Assembly: GCA_965208685.1 (NCBI GenBank)
Contig: CBDBPL010000007.1
Coordinates: forward strand, 4,402,001-4,466,000
Source of the DNA: JAJEFO01 sp965208685
GTDB taxonomy: Bacteria > Pseudomonadota > Alphaproteobacteria > Rhodobacterales > Rhodobacteraceae
DNA length: 64,000 nt
Reading direction: 5' to 3'
In this document: piece by piece, positions 8,491-16,322 of the stretch
How the letters are laid out: every line of letters begins with the position of its first letter
How positions within the stretch are numbered: the first letter of the stretch is position 1
Position numbers and translations under genes: made by a program
Notes under the pieces: generated by a model
The model's input: only the letters and a program-made list of their open reading frames with translations
The model's database searches: none
What the model was told of the DNA's origin: nothing

Positions 8491-8861
8491 AAGAGAGGCC
8501 AATGGGCCTAGCCGCGGCACTGTTGCTTTAGGCACCATTTTGGAGGATCTCGGGCGTCCAGTCGTGTTGCCGGCGCGACACCGGACCGCCTTGCGGGGGG
8601 CGTAGCCGCTCATCTTCTGCCTGAGGCCCCGCGGCCTGGCCGCGGCTGGAAACGACGCGCTCCTCGAGGATCTCGTTGGACACGCGTAAGTGCACGTGCG
8701 TTTGGATCGAGGATCGACCGCGAATCAATGGCCCCATGCGGACGAATGAAACCTAAGCAGCGAACGTCCGCTCTCCGCCCCCTTGCAGGATCAAGACAGC
8801 ACGTTCTCCAACATTGACATTCAGAAAAACGTATTATATTTTCTGACAAAGAGATAGGTCG
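8491..8861. other. Gap between the Fic remnant and the AbiE pair
   Basis: About 370 bases without a supported gene. The segment GGCACTGTTGC near 8516 resembles the first eleven bases of IS6-family terminal repeats, but no transposase sequence follows in any frame. The last 50 bases are AT-rich and hold the abiE promoter and operator described separately. Confidence 0.4.
8814..8846 (+). promoter_or_regulatory. abiE promoter with palindromic autoregulatory operator
   Basis: TTGACA (8814-8819) and TATTTT (8837-8842) are separated by 17 bases, a good sigma-70-type promoter. Overlapping it is a perfect inverted repeat, TCAGAAAA at 8821-8828 and TTTTCTGA at 8839-8846. AbiEi-type antitoxins are known to repress their own promoter by binding inverted repeats, so this is the likely site. 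It lies 16 bases before the abiEi start codon and stands out as AT-rich in a GC-rich surrounding. Confidence 0.65.
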
Positions 8862-9458
8862 ATGATCACATCGAAGATCAAAAAGCGCATCATCGGGAAG
8901 GGTCGCGGGGCGATATTTGCGCCGTCAGACTTTCTGGACATCGGGTCCCGCGCCAGCGTGGATCAGGCTTTGTCGCGCCTGACCGATCAGGGTGTTATCC
9001 GGCGTCTAGCGCGGGGGCTCTACGATTATCCCAAGAAAAGCCCGCGCTTCGGCTATCTGTCGCCGTCGGCGGATGACATTGCCAAGGCCGTTGCCCGCAA
9101 GGACAACCAGATCCTACAGCCCTCCCCTGCCATGGCGGCCAATCAGTTGGGGCTTTCGACTCAGGTGCCGTCAAGGCCGACCTACATGACCGACGGCGCG
9201 ACGCGCACCAAAACGATTGGTTGGCAGGTGATTCAGTTTCGGAATGCCTCGTCCAAGACGCTTGTCGGGGCGGGCCACAGGACCGGTGCCGTGTTTCAGG
9301 CGCTGCGTTATGTCGGCAAGGGCCGGGTCGATGACCACGTGATCGGCAAGCTGGCCCGCGCACTGGATGACAAGGACCGGGTGCTGCTCTCCAGGCAGAG
9401 CAAGCATGTGCCGGCCTGGATGCATCCTGTCGTGCAGCGGATCGTTGCGCACGCCTGA
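8862..9458 (+). CDS. abiEi: AbiEi-type antitoxin / transcriptional regulator
   Basis: A 198-residue antitoxin of the AbiEi (DUF6088) type. The N-terminal winged-helix region (SRASVDQALSRLTDQGVIRR, residues about 29-48, then ARGLYDYP) binds DNA, and the C-terminal part is the AbiEi domain. It starts 16 bases downstream of a palindrome that is probably its operator, and its stop is followed after two bases by the toxin start. It should repress the operon and counteract the AbiEii toxin. Confidence 0.87.
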   Translation: MITSKIKKRIIGKGRGAIFAPSDFLDIGSRASVDQALSRLTDQGVIRRLARGLYDYPKKSPRFGYLSPSADDIAKAVARKDNQILQPSPAMAANQLGLSTQVPSRPTYMTDGATRTKTIGWQVIQFRNASSKTLVGAGHRTGAVFQALRYVGKGRVDDHVIGKLARALDDKDRVLLSRQSKHVPAWMHPVVQRIVAHA

Positions 9459-9460
9459 GC

Positions 9461-10468
9461 ATGGATCGGTTTGCCAGCGACGGCGCTGAGCAGCGTGACG
9501 AAGCCTTCCAGGAAGCGGCAGCGCGGCTCGGGATGTCCAAGGCAATCATTGAGAAGGACTTCTGGGTCTGCTGGTCCCTGAAACAGCTCTTCGCCCTGCC
9601 CTCCTTTGGCGATCACATGATCTTCAAGGGAGGGACATCCCTCTCCAAGGTCTATGATGCAATCCATCGATTCTCGGAAGACGTGGACCTGTCGCTCAAA
9701 CGTGCAAAGCTCGGTTTTGAAGGGGATCGCGATCCCGAAAACCCCGATCTTTCCGGCAGGAAGCGCAAGACGCTGCTACAAGAGCTCCAGGAGGCTGCGG
9801 AGGCGGAGGTTTCCGGACCGCTCTTGGCGGAGATACAAGCTGCGTGCGATGCCAACCTGGATCACGAATTCTCGCTAACCGTCGATCCCGGGGATGCCCA
9901 AACCCTGCTCTTTGCTTATCCGTCGCTGTCGGACGGCTCCGGTGGCTACGTCAAACCCATCGTGCGTTTCGAGTTCGGTGCACGCGGCGTTCATCTGCCG
10001 GTCGAGGTTCGGAGGATATCACCTTACGTTCATCAGGCCTTCCCTGATTTGCTGGGCTCAGGTGGGGTTGATGTGAAAGTGCTGAGCGTAGAGCGTACCT
10101 TCTGGGAGAAGGCCACGATCCTGCACATGCTCTACCATCAGGATCCCGCCAAGCCCCTCGCCAGCCGGATGTCGCGCCACTATTATGACATGGCTCAGCT
10201 CATCGGCCACGAGGCCAAGGCACGCGCCCTCGGCAGCCTGAGTCTCTTGGAACAAGTTGCCCATCACAAGTCCGTCTTCTTCAAGGCGACCTGGGCCAAC
10301 TACGAAGACGCGAAGCCTGGATCTCCGAGATTGATGCCGAATGCAGACCTCACCTCCGCTCTGCGCTGGGACTATTCAGGTATGCGGGAGATGATCATCG
10401 GGGATGCGCCGGGCTTCGATGACATCCTGGGCGCGATTGAGGCATTCGAGGCTGAAATCAACAGCTGA
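9461..10468 (+). CDS. abiEii: AbiEii-type nucleotidyltransferase toxin
   Basis: A 335-residue nucleotidyltransferase toxin of the AbiEii/MenA superfamily. Motif I is FKGGTSLSK (residues 55-63) and the metal-binding pair is D74 and D76 in SEDVDLSL; a further conserved block around VERTFWEKATILH lies near residues 210-222. Such toxins block growth by modifying tRNA or a related target, and the pair works as an abortive phage-defence system. It is two bases downstream of abiEi and appears intact, unlike the decayed genes just upstream. Confidence 0.88.
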   Translation: MDRFASDGAEQRDEAFQEAAARLGMSKAIIEKDFWVCWSLKQLFALPSFGDHMIFKGGTSLSKVYDAIHRFSEDVDLSLKRAKLGFEGDRDPENPDLSGRKRKTLLQELQEAAEAEVSGPLLAEIQAACDANLDHEFSLTVDPGDAQTLLFAYPSLSDGSGGYVKPIVRFEFGARGVHLPVEVRRISPYVHQAFPDLLGSGGVDVKVLSVERTFWEKATILHMLYHQDPAKPLASRMSRHYYDMAQLIGHEAKARALGSLSLLEQVAHHKSVFFKATWANYEDAKPGSPRLMPNADLTSALRWDYSGMREMIIGDAPGFDDILGAIEAFEAEINS

Positions 10469-10926
10469 CGCGTGGCTAAGTGATGCGGCGTGTCTCGCGT
10501 TGATGGTAGCCTCGGTGGCATTTCTGGGCTGGCAACTTGTCCGAGGCAGCTTCTGCTATGGTACCGCCGAAGGCGGGGAACCGTGGCCACCGGAACCCGC
10601 CGGAAGGAAGCGGGGCGTCATTTGTACAGACCCACTGATGGGAACGCCGGAGGAATCCCAGAGTTCCACCAACACGTCCACGAAACAGCAATGGATAGCC
10701 GAACAGGCGAGGGAGCATCGCTCCACTCGACTTGAGGATCAAGGACGGCGTCGCAAATGGCGAGCGTTCTTGAGCGAACCTGCAAGGTGTGGAACCGAGT
10801 TTGTCAGTCGCGCGGGCTCGGGTCCGTTTGGGAAGGGGCTCGGCAACGACCTCTCCTGCCCGTCCTAACCCTCCAAGTATCGCGACATGTCAAATTGGCA
10901 GCATTGTCGCACTCAGCAGTCGCGTT
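10469..10926. other. Gap between abiEii and the sugar permease gene (convergent)
   Basis: About 460 bases between two convergent genes. Frames on both strands lack family sequence or plausible starts, and I see no tRNA, transposase or strong terminator hairpin. It may mark the right edge of the accessory patch. Confidence 0.35.
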
Positions 10927-11928
10927 TCACTTCACCACATCGACCTTGCTTCGGTTCAGCGAAATGGCGATGGCCGCAATCAGCAGGATACCAAGGGCAA
11001 CCTGGCTCCATGACGGCGGAACGCCGGCAATGGTCAGCCCGTTGCGTACGATTGTCAGGGTCAGGGCCCCGATGATCGTCTTGACCACGCTGCCGTAGCC
11101 ACCAGTGAGCGGAGTGCCTCCAAGCGCGACTGCGGCAATGGCATCAAGTTCAATCATCAAGCCCGCCTGGGGAGTGGCGGCCCCTGCCCTTGCCAGGTTC
11201 ACGCAAGCCGCCAGCCCGACCATCAGCCCGGCCGCGGCAAAGACCTTGATCTTGAAAGCCGTGACGTTGATGCCGACGAGACGCAGGACCTTCTCGTTGC
11301 CGCCGACCGCGCGCAGCTGCTGGCCGAAGACGGTCCTTTCGTAGAAGACCCACGTGAAAAACGCGACGACTGCCGCAAGGATGAAGATCGCGGGGAACTT
11401 CCCCATAGACAGCAGCCACGGTGCCGCCACCGACGAAATGTTGGTGCCGCCAGACACGCTGTCATCGGTAATGTAGATGGCCGTGCCGTCCGAGACGATG
11501 ATCACGACGGCCCGGACGATGATGAGCATCGCCAGCGTCGTCACAAAAGACGGAATCTTCAGCAGAGAGATGATCAGACCGTTGAACATGCCAACGAGTC
11601 CGCCCGCAAGGACGCCAAGGATCAGTCCCGCATCCCCGAACCAAAGCATTCCAAGGGCCCCCAGAAAGGCGGAAAACGCCAGGTTGGATCCGATGGAAAT
11701 GTCGATCGAGCCGGTCGTCACGACCATCAGCTGAGCAAATGCCAGCAGCATCAGGACCGGTGTCTGCTGGGCGATGAAGGTCCAGTTGCGCACCGACATG
11801 AAGCGGTCGCCCGAGATCGCCCAGAACATCAGGATGACCAGCGAGATGGCAATGAATGGCACAAAGTCCCGCAGCATTTCTGCACGCTCGGGGGTCAGAA
11901 GTGGACGGGACGCGGCTGTCTCGGTCAT
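10927..11928 (-). CDS. Sugar ABC transporter permease (RbsC/FrcC-type)
   Basis: Inner-membrane permease of the ribose/fructose/xylose importer class (333 residues). It has eight to ten hydrophobic segments, the GSIDISIGSNLAFSA motif near residue 71 and the ALGGTPLTGGYGSV motif near residue 270. The start is the ATG at 11928, which has a good ribosome site (GAGGAAAAAGCC) just ahead and follows the ATPase stop by ten bases; a longer frame to 12003 overlaps the ATPase gene and lacks family sequence. It is the last gene of the fructoside operon. Confidence 0.9.
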   Translation of the reverse strand: MTETAASRPLLTPERAEMLRDFVPFIAISLVILMFWAISGDRFMSVRNWTFIAQQTPVLMLLAFAQLMVVTTGSIDISIGSNLAFSAFLGALGMLWFGDAGLILGVLAGGLVGMFNGLIISLLKIPSFVTTLAMLIIVRAVVIIVSDGTAIYITDDSVSGGTNISSVAAPWLLSMGKFPAIFILAAVVAFFTWVFYERTVFGQQLRAVGGNEKVLRLVGINVTAFKIKVFAAAGLMVGLAACVNLARAGAATPQAGLMIELDAIAAVALGGTPLTGGYGSVVKTIIGALTLTIVRNGLTIAGVPPSWSQVALGILLIAAIAISLNRSKVDVVK

Positions 11929-11938
11929 GGCTTTTTCC

Positions 11939-12694
11939 TCATTCGCCAAGCGTGATGGCCTTGACGAGCCGGTCCGACGTGATCTCGTCACGCCTGAATT
12001 CACGCGAAGTCACTCCGTGGTGGGTCACAACGATCCGATCCGCCAGGCGGCGCACCTGGTCGAGGTTGTGACTGATCAGGATGAACGACGTTCCGTGCCG
12101 TTCGCGCACGTCCTCGACCAATCGCTCGACCTCGGCGGTCTCGTTCGGACCAAGGGCGGCAGTCGGTTCATCCAGGATGACGATGTCGCTGCCCCAGGCG
12201 ATGGCACGCCCAATTGCGATGCTTTGCTGCTGACCGCCGGACATGGACGAAATTGGCTTGGACAGATCCTGTACGGTCGTGACGTTGAGCTGTGCGAGAA
12301 CTTCACGGGTCTTGCTGCGCATCTTCCGTTCGTCCACGAAGATTCCCAGTTTGCGCGGGATGCGCCCAAGAAACAGGTTGTATGGCGCCGTCATGTTCGG
12401 AACGAGAGCGAGGTCCTGATACACCACCTCAATCCCGCGTTCCTGCATGTGAGAGACGCTGTGTTCGGCCCTAGGCACTTCCTTGCCGTCTATGACGATT
12501 CGCCCGCGGTCCGGGACATGCGCCCCGGCCACGACCTTGATCAGGGTCGATTTGCCGGCGCCGTTGCTGCCGACGATGGCCAGGACCTCGCCGCGATGCA
12601 GGTCGAACGAGCCATCGCGAAGCGCCTGCACGCCGCCAAAGGACTTGGAAACGTTCCTGACCGAGAGGAGCGGTTGGGTGGCTTGGTCATTCAT
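11939..12694 (-). CDS. Sugar ABC transporter ATP-binding protein (FrcA-type, single ATPase domain)
   Basis: A 251-residue ATPase with Walker A GSNGAGKS, signature MSGGQQQS and Walker B VILDEPTAALG. Most RbsA-type proteins carry two fused ATPase domains (about 500 residues); this one has a single domain, as in FrcA of the rhizobial fructose importer. The start is the ATG at 12694 (MNDQATQP), where similarity begins. It lies 20 bases after the ROK regulator gene and ten before the permease gene. Confidence 0.9.
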   Translation of the reverse strand: MNDQATQPLLSVRNVSKSFGGVQALRDGSFDLHRGEVLAIVGSNGAGKSTLIKVVAGAHVPDRGRIVIDGKEVPRAEHSVSHMQERGIEVVYQDLALVPNMTAPYNLFLGRIPRKLGIFVDERKMRSKTREVLAQLNVTTVQDLSKPISSMSGGQQQSIAIGRAIAWGSDIVILDEPTAALGPNETAEVERLVEDVRERHGTSFILISHNLDQVRRLADRIVVTHHGVTSREFRRDEITSDRLVKAITLGE

Positions 12695-12713
12695 CGTCGC
12701 ATTTCCTTCGTCT

Positions 12714-13946
12714 CTAGCCGGCCGCCTGTGCGACGAGGCGTGCCGGCTCCTCTCTGGGAGTGCCCAGATACGTCTGGGCAAGAACATCCAGATACGTCCC
12801 GCGCAGCACGGTGTCTTCGCTCTGCTGGCTCAGCTCGATTTCGACCGCGCCATAGATGCTGGGAAGGACCGCAGACTTCACATGGGCCTTGATCTGGTCG
12901 AGGAACCTCGGACCGAACCCGGCATACTCGTCGCCGATCACCACAAGATCGGGATTGGCGAAGTTGATGCAGTTGGTGATCCCTTGCGCCAGATAGCGCG
13001 CAACCCTGTGCACTTCTTCTACGGCGAGTCCGTCCCCGGCTTCGTAGGCGTCCAGCACCTGGCTGAAATCGCAGCCGGGGGTCAATCGAGTCCCGCCAAA
13101 TCCGCTGGCGCGTTCGCGAATGGCCCGCAGCATGGAAATTCGCGAGGTGAAGAGTTCCAGACAGCCGCGATTTCCGCATTTGCACAAGTCGCCATCCACG
13201 CTGATGGAGGTATGGCCAAGTTCGCCCGCCAAGCCTTGGGCGCCGCGATGGACGTGACCATCCACGACCAAGGCGGACCCGATCCCTTGCCCGGCAGACA
13301 GGTACAGCATGACCCTGGCCCCGTACGCACGGGCATGGTGGCGCCATTCGGTCAAGGCGGCGGCCTTGGCGTCGTGTGTCGAATGCACGGGTACGTCCGG
13401 GTAACGGGAGCGAAGTTCGGGAACAAGGTCGAAGCGCTGCCATTGGGGACTTTCGGTCATGAGAATGACCCGCTCATCACGCTCCAGGAACGGGCCCGGA
13501 ACGGCAACGCCAATGCCATCGACCCGTTTCAGTTTCGCAATGTGGCCGTCCAAAGTCGCGGAGATCTCCCTAAAGGTCTGTTTTGCGGCAAATTCTCGCG
13601 CGATGGGAAACTCAGTGGATTCCAGCAAGTCGCCGCGCAGGCTGAACACGCCAATAGAGAAACTTCGCCGCTGCAGTCTCAGGCAAAGGATGTAGCGGCC
13701 GGAGCCCGAAAAGCTCAGGTTGATCGATCTGCGGCCGCGTTCGCCACGAACGAGCCCCACTTCTTCGACGACGCCATCACCCAGAAGAGGGGCAATCGCG
13801 CGTGTGACCGTCGCCTGGTCCAGGCCGGTGGCAACGCTGAGCTCCTTGCGAGAGCACGCACCCTTGTCTTGCAAGGCAGCAAGGATGGCACGCCGGTTGT
13901 GTCCCTGTATGCCTCCGATCGACAGGCCTCTTTGAGCGTCTTTCAT
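12714..13946 (-). CDS. ROK-family transcriptional regulator
   Basis: A 410-residue ROK repressor: an N-terminal winged helix (GHNRRAILAAL, then GLDQATVTRAI) followed by a sugar-kinase-like domain with GQGIGSALV, the GELGHTSI segment and the zinc motif CKCGNRGCLE. Such proteins repress sugar operons and respond to a sugar or sugar phosphate; here the flanking genes suggest a fructoside signal. The start at 13946 overlaps the stop of iscB (ATGA), because the IscB element is inserted directly in front of it. A longer frame upstream is only iscB sequence in another frame. Its native promoter is therefore displaced or lost. Confidence 0.9.
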   Translation of the reverse strand: MKDAQRGLSIGGIQGHNRRAILAALQDKGACSRKELSVATGLDQATVTRAIAPLLGDGVVEEVGLVRGERGRRSINLSFSGSGRYILCLRLQRRSFSIGVFSLRGDLLESTEFPIAREFAAKQTFREISATLDGHIAKLKRVDGIGVAVPGPFLERDERVILMTESPQWQRFDLVPELRSRYPDVPVHSTHDAKAAALTEWRHHARAYGARVMLYLSAGQGIGSALVVDGHVHRGAQGLAGELGHTSISVDGDLCKCGNRGCLELFTSRISMLRAIRERASGFGGTRLTPGCDFSQVLDAYEAGDGLAVEEVHRVARYLAQGITNCINFANPDLVVIGDEYAGFGPRFLDQIKAHVKSAVLPSIYGAVEIELSQQSEDTVLRGTYLDVLAQTYLGTPREEPARLVAQAAG

Positions 13947-15376
13947 CCAATCATCCCGCTGGAAACCCCGTCCTTCAGGGCGGGGTGGAATGCGGGCTCC
14001 CGTGTTCCGTGCATCGTTGTCTTCTCCTCTTTCCGTGACGTCTCGACGTGATATCCGTAGCCGTCGGCGCGCTGGACGACGCGGCAGTGCCGATGCGAGA
14101 TCCCCTGCACCGTCCCCAGCGCCGTCTGGACGTTGAAGGAGCCTGTCCGGCGCACCGCGACGCGGCCCACGTGGACACCCCTCTTCTTGCCCGAGGGCAC
14201 GGTCGCGCGCACGATGTCGCCCGTGCGGAAGCCGCGCACGCACTTCTCCGCCATCAGGTATCCGACCGGGAAGCCGGACCGGTCCACGCGGGTCCGCGCA
14301 TACGAGCCCCGGCCCATGGCCCGGATCGCGAGCACGCCCTGCCTCCAGCCCTTCAGCGCCGGCGTCTCGCCGACGCAGGCGGCGTCGAGGGCATGCGACT
14401 TCGGGATCCCCAGCCGCGTGCGGTTGAACTTCGTCCGCCCGCCCGAGGCGCCGGCGACGGGCAGCCCCGTCCGCTTCAATGCCTCGAACAGGACGCGGCG
14501 GGTGGCGTTGACGGCGGCGGCGGCGGAGAGCGGCGCCCTGGCCTGCGCCAGCACCCTCCGGAGACGTTCCGGACGGCCTGCCAGGAAGGTCTCCACCGGC
14601 TGCGCGCCCTTGGCCTGGTTGCAGGACGGGCACGCGAGGGCCAGGTTCGAGACCCGGTCGGAGCCGCCCCTTGCCTTCGGACGCACGTGGTCGACTTGCA
14701 GCGGCGTGTCCGTGGCACCGCAATAGGCGCACGTCCGTCCCCACTTCTCGAGCAGGCATTCCCTGACCTCGCAGCCGGCGAGGGTCCCCTGCTGGTACTC
14801 CGCGCCCGCGATCTCCGGGTTCTCCAGCGCCTGGGTGTCGAACCGGACGACCTCGCACGCGATGGAGGTCACGGGCGCGAGCCTGCGCAGCCGCTCCGTC
14901 CACGAGGCCACGTTGTCGACCCGCGACTGCAGCGAGGGCGGGAGCTTTCTCCCGGAGCGCCTGTTGTCGAACCGCTTCTTCCGGTAGCGCAGGTTCGCCG
15001 AGCGTCGCCGTCTCCGGTAACCGGCACGTTGCCGCATCGACTTGCGGATTCTCTCTCCCCTGTGCTCGATCTCGGCCAGGAACAGGACCTCGCCGTCCTC
15101 CCGCACCAGCGCCAGGCCGGTGGTCTTCGCGCCGGGATCAACCTTCAGCCCGACCTCCTGGGCCTCGCCTCCGACCCGGTCCCGGAGACGGATCGTGAAC
15201 GGATGGAGCCGCACCACGACGGCGCGTCCCTTGTCCAGGAGCTTTCTCGCCCGGGCCGGGTGGCACGGCATCAGCGGGTCGCCGCACCGGTCCAGGACGA
15301 AGACGCGGCTCGCGCCGCTCTCGGGGTCGCTCGCGCTTCCCCGGTGACGCCGGCCGAAGCCGGTCTCCCCTCGCAC
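13943..15376 (-). CDS. iscB: IscB RNA-guided endonuclease (RuvC + HNH)
   Basis: About 477 residues if started at the GTG at 15376; GTG codons at 15385 and 15388 are alternatives. Numbered from 15376: PLMP motif at 34-37 (the IscB hallmark), RuvC-I D80 in LKVDPGAKTTG, an arginine-rich bridge helix at about 112-142, RuvC-II E175 in IACEVV, the HNH domain with two CxxC pairs (CAYC, CPSC) and H230 in QVDHVRPKA, and RuvC-III H328/D331 in SHALDAACVG. All expected catalytic residues are present. IscB uses an omega-RNA to cut DNA and is the relative of the Cas9 ancestor. The C-terminus is translated through the element's right-end hairpin (HPALKDGV) and stops in a TGA shared with the ROK start. No tnpA transposase is nearby. 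Confidence 0.9.
   Translation of the reverse strand: MRGETGFGRRHRGSASDPESGASRVFVLDRCGDPLMPCHPARARKLLDKGRAVVVRLHPFTIRLRDRVGGEAQEVGLKVDPGAKTTGLALVREDGEVLFLAEIEHRGERIRKSMRQRAGYRRRRRSANLRYRKKRFDNRRSGRKLPPSLQSRVDNVASWTERLRRLAPVTSIACEVVRFDTQALENPEIAGAEYQQGTLAGCEVRECLLEKWGRTCAYCGATDTPLQVDHVRPKARGGSDRVSNLALACPSCNQAKGAQPVETFLAGRPERLRRVLAQARAPLSAAAAVNATRRVLFEALKRTGLPVAGASGGRTKFNRTRLGIPKSHALDAACVGETPALKGWRQGVLAIRAMGRGSYARTRVDRSGFPVGYLMAEKCVRGFRTGDIVRATVPSGKKRGVHVGRVAVRRTGSFNVQTALGTVQGISHRHCRVVQRADGYGYHVETSRKEEKTTMHGTREPAFHPALKDGVSSGMIG
13964..13985 (-). repeat. Right-end hairpin of the IscB element
   Basis: A near-perfect stem (CCCCGCCC paired across CTGAA with GGACGGGG, read on the minus strand) followed by GTTTCC. 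This is the form of the IS200/IS605-family right end. It lies inside the last codons of iscB. Confidence 0.6.
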
Positions 15377-15604
15377 AACCTGCACCACCCGCGTTTGCTT
15401 CCCGATCGCCCCGTTTCGTGCCCGACCCGGCGTGTCTGCTGACGATTCTTCCAGGGCCCGGGGCTGAGGAAGCATCCCGGAGTTGGTCTTCAACGTATGG
15501 TGCAAGGTAGATTGGATCGTAGTCTCCTTTCTTGTGCTGGTCAGCATGGGCTCTCGGAACCTTCGTTCCTCAAGCCCCTCCCTTCAGGGAGGGGTCGCTG
15601 ACGT
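15349..15604 (-). ncRNA. IscB omega-RNA, cis copy upstream of iscB
   Basis: Omega-RNAs are encoded just upstream of iscB with the guide at the 5' end. Here the conserved block runs from about 15604 into the first iscB codons and contains strong hairpins: CCCCTCCCTTCAGGGAGGGG near the 5' end and GAGGAACGAAGGTTCC next to it. The 16 bases beyond the 15604 edge, GAGAAGTGAGGTCCGG on the minus strand, occupy the guide position. A second copy of the whole block lies at 6499-6748. Frames through this block are open but have no protein family sequence, which is why the longer 534-codon iscB frame is rejected. Confidence 0.75.
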
Positions 15605-15677
15605 CCGGACCTCACTTCTCTTGCGCTGGCCCAATCATAGCGAGCATTGCTTGCGGCCTGCAATGAATTGTCCGGCC

Positions 15678-16322
15678 CTACCCGTCGACCGCCTCCTGCA
15701 ACAGGAAGTCCGCGACACTCGCGCTCTTCCGAATTTCCGTGGCATTGGGCATGTCGGTCAGGGCGATCTTCGCGCTCGTCTCGCTCTTGCCCTTGCCGCC
15801 GCGTTCGTGGCGCTGCGTCAGGCGCTGCCTCAGGAGGCCATCCGGCGCGTCCAGGAAGATGCGCAGGCCGAAATGGGCCGCCGCCGAACGCCACGGCCTG
15901 TCGCTTGCAAGGATGTAGTTGCCTTCGACGATGCAGACGGTCTCGTTGCCTTCGATCCGGGTGCCTTCCGGGACCGGGTCGTGCCTGTGCCGCGAATATC
16001 GCGGCCACCAGAAGGCGTCGCCCTTGGCCAATCGCGCCACAGCCTTGGCGAATGCGACGGCATCGAACGTGTCAATGCGGCCTTTCACGCTGCGCAGCCC
16101 TTCGGCGGCAAGCTGCGTGTTCGTCTTGTGAAACCCGTCCATCGGGCAATGGGCGGCGAAATGTCCCGCGGCCAGGAGATCCTCGGTCAGCCGCTGGGCC
16201 AGCGTGGACTTCCCCGTCGCGGGCGGTCCTGCGATTGCGACGATCAGCGGCGGCTGCGCAGCGTCCAGCCTTGTCACGACAGCACGCAGAAGGCTGGCGT
16301 AGTCGCGAAGCCGTTCAGGCAT
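15678..16322 (-). CDS. FrcK-like / uridine kinase-family kinase
   Basis: A 214-residue P-loop kinase of the PRK/uridine kinase/pantothenate kinase class. Walker A is GPPATGKST near residues 33-41, followed by CPMDGFHKTN, which resembles the DGFH motif of pantothenate-kinase-like proteins, and VEGNYIL. A similar kinase, FrcK, accompanies the rhizobial fructose importer genes. The start is the ATG at 16322, which overlaps the PfkB gene end by eight bases. The phosphorylated substrate is not shown by the sequence; a fructose-related sugar fits the context. The IscB element begins about 73 bases after its stop. Confidence 0.78.
   Translation of the reverse strand: MPERLRDYASLLRAVVTRLDAAQPPLIVAIAGPPATGKSTLAQRLTEDLLAAGHFAAHCPMDGFHKTNTQLAAEGLRSVKGRIDTFDAVAFAKAVARLAKGDAFWWPRYSRHRHDPVPEGTRIEGNETVCIVEGNYILASDRPWRSAAAHFGLRIFLDAPDGLLRQRLTQRHERGGKGKSETSAKIALTDMPNATEIRKSASVADFLLQEAVDG

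Larger units (their letters stand above)
13943..15604 (-). mobile_element. IscB element (IS200/IS605-like, no tnpA) inserted in the fructoside operon
   Basis: The element runs from the omega-RNA guide boundary at about 15604 to just beyond the right-end hairpin CCCCGCCCTGAAGGACGGGG (about 13965-13984 region). Such hairpin ends are typical of IS200/IS605-family elements, which insert without target duplication; I see none. It carries only iscB and its omega-RNA, so movement would need a transposase in trans. It separates the FrcK-like kinase gene (ending 15678) from the ROK regulator gene (starting 13946). The exact left and right cleavage points cannot be fixed without an empty site. Confidence 0.7.

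Noticed and set aside
11774..14051. Large plus-strand frames (372 and 522 codons) opposite the sugar importer and ROK genes
   Set aside because: They are antisense shadows of well-supported genes.
13947..14903. Upstream extension of the ROK regulator frame (729 codons)
   Set aside because: The extension is iscB coding DNA read in another frame.
15377..15547. Longer iscB reading frame starting at the ATG at 15547 (534 codons)
   Set aside because: The extra 57 codons are the omega-RNA, repeated in the orphan copy, with no protein family sequence; the PLMP domain begins later.
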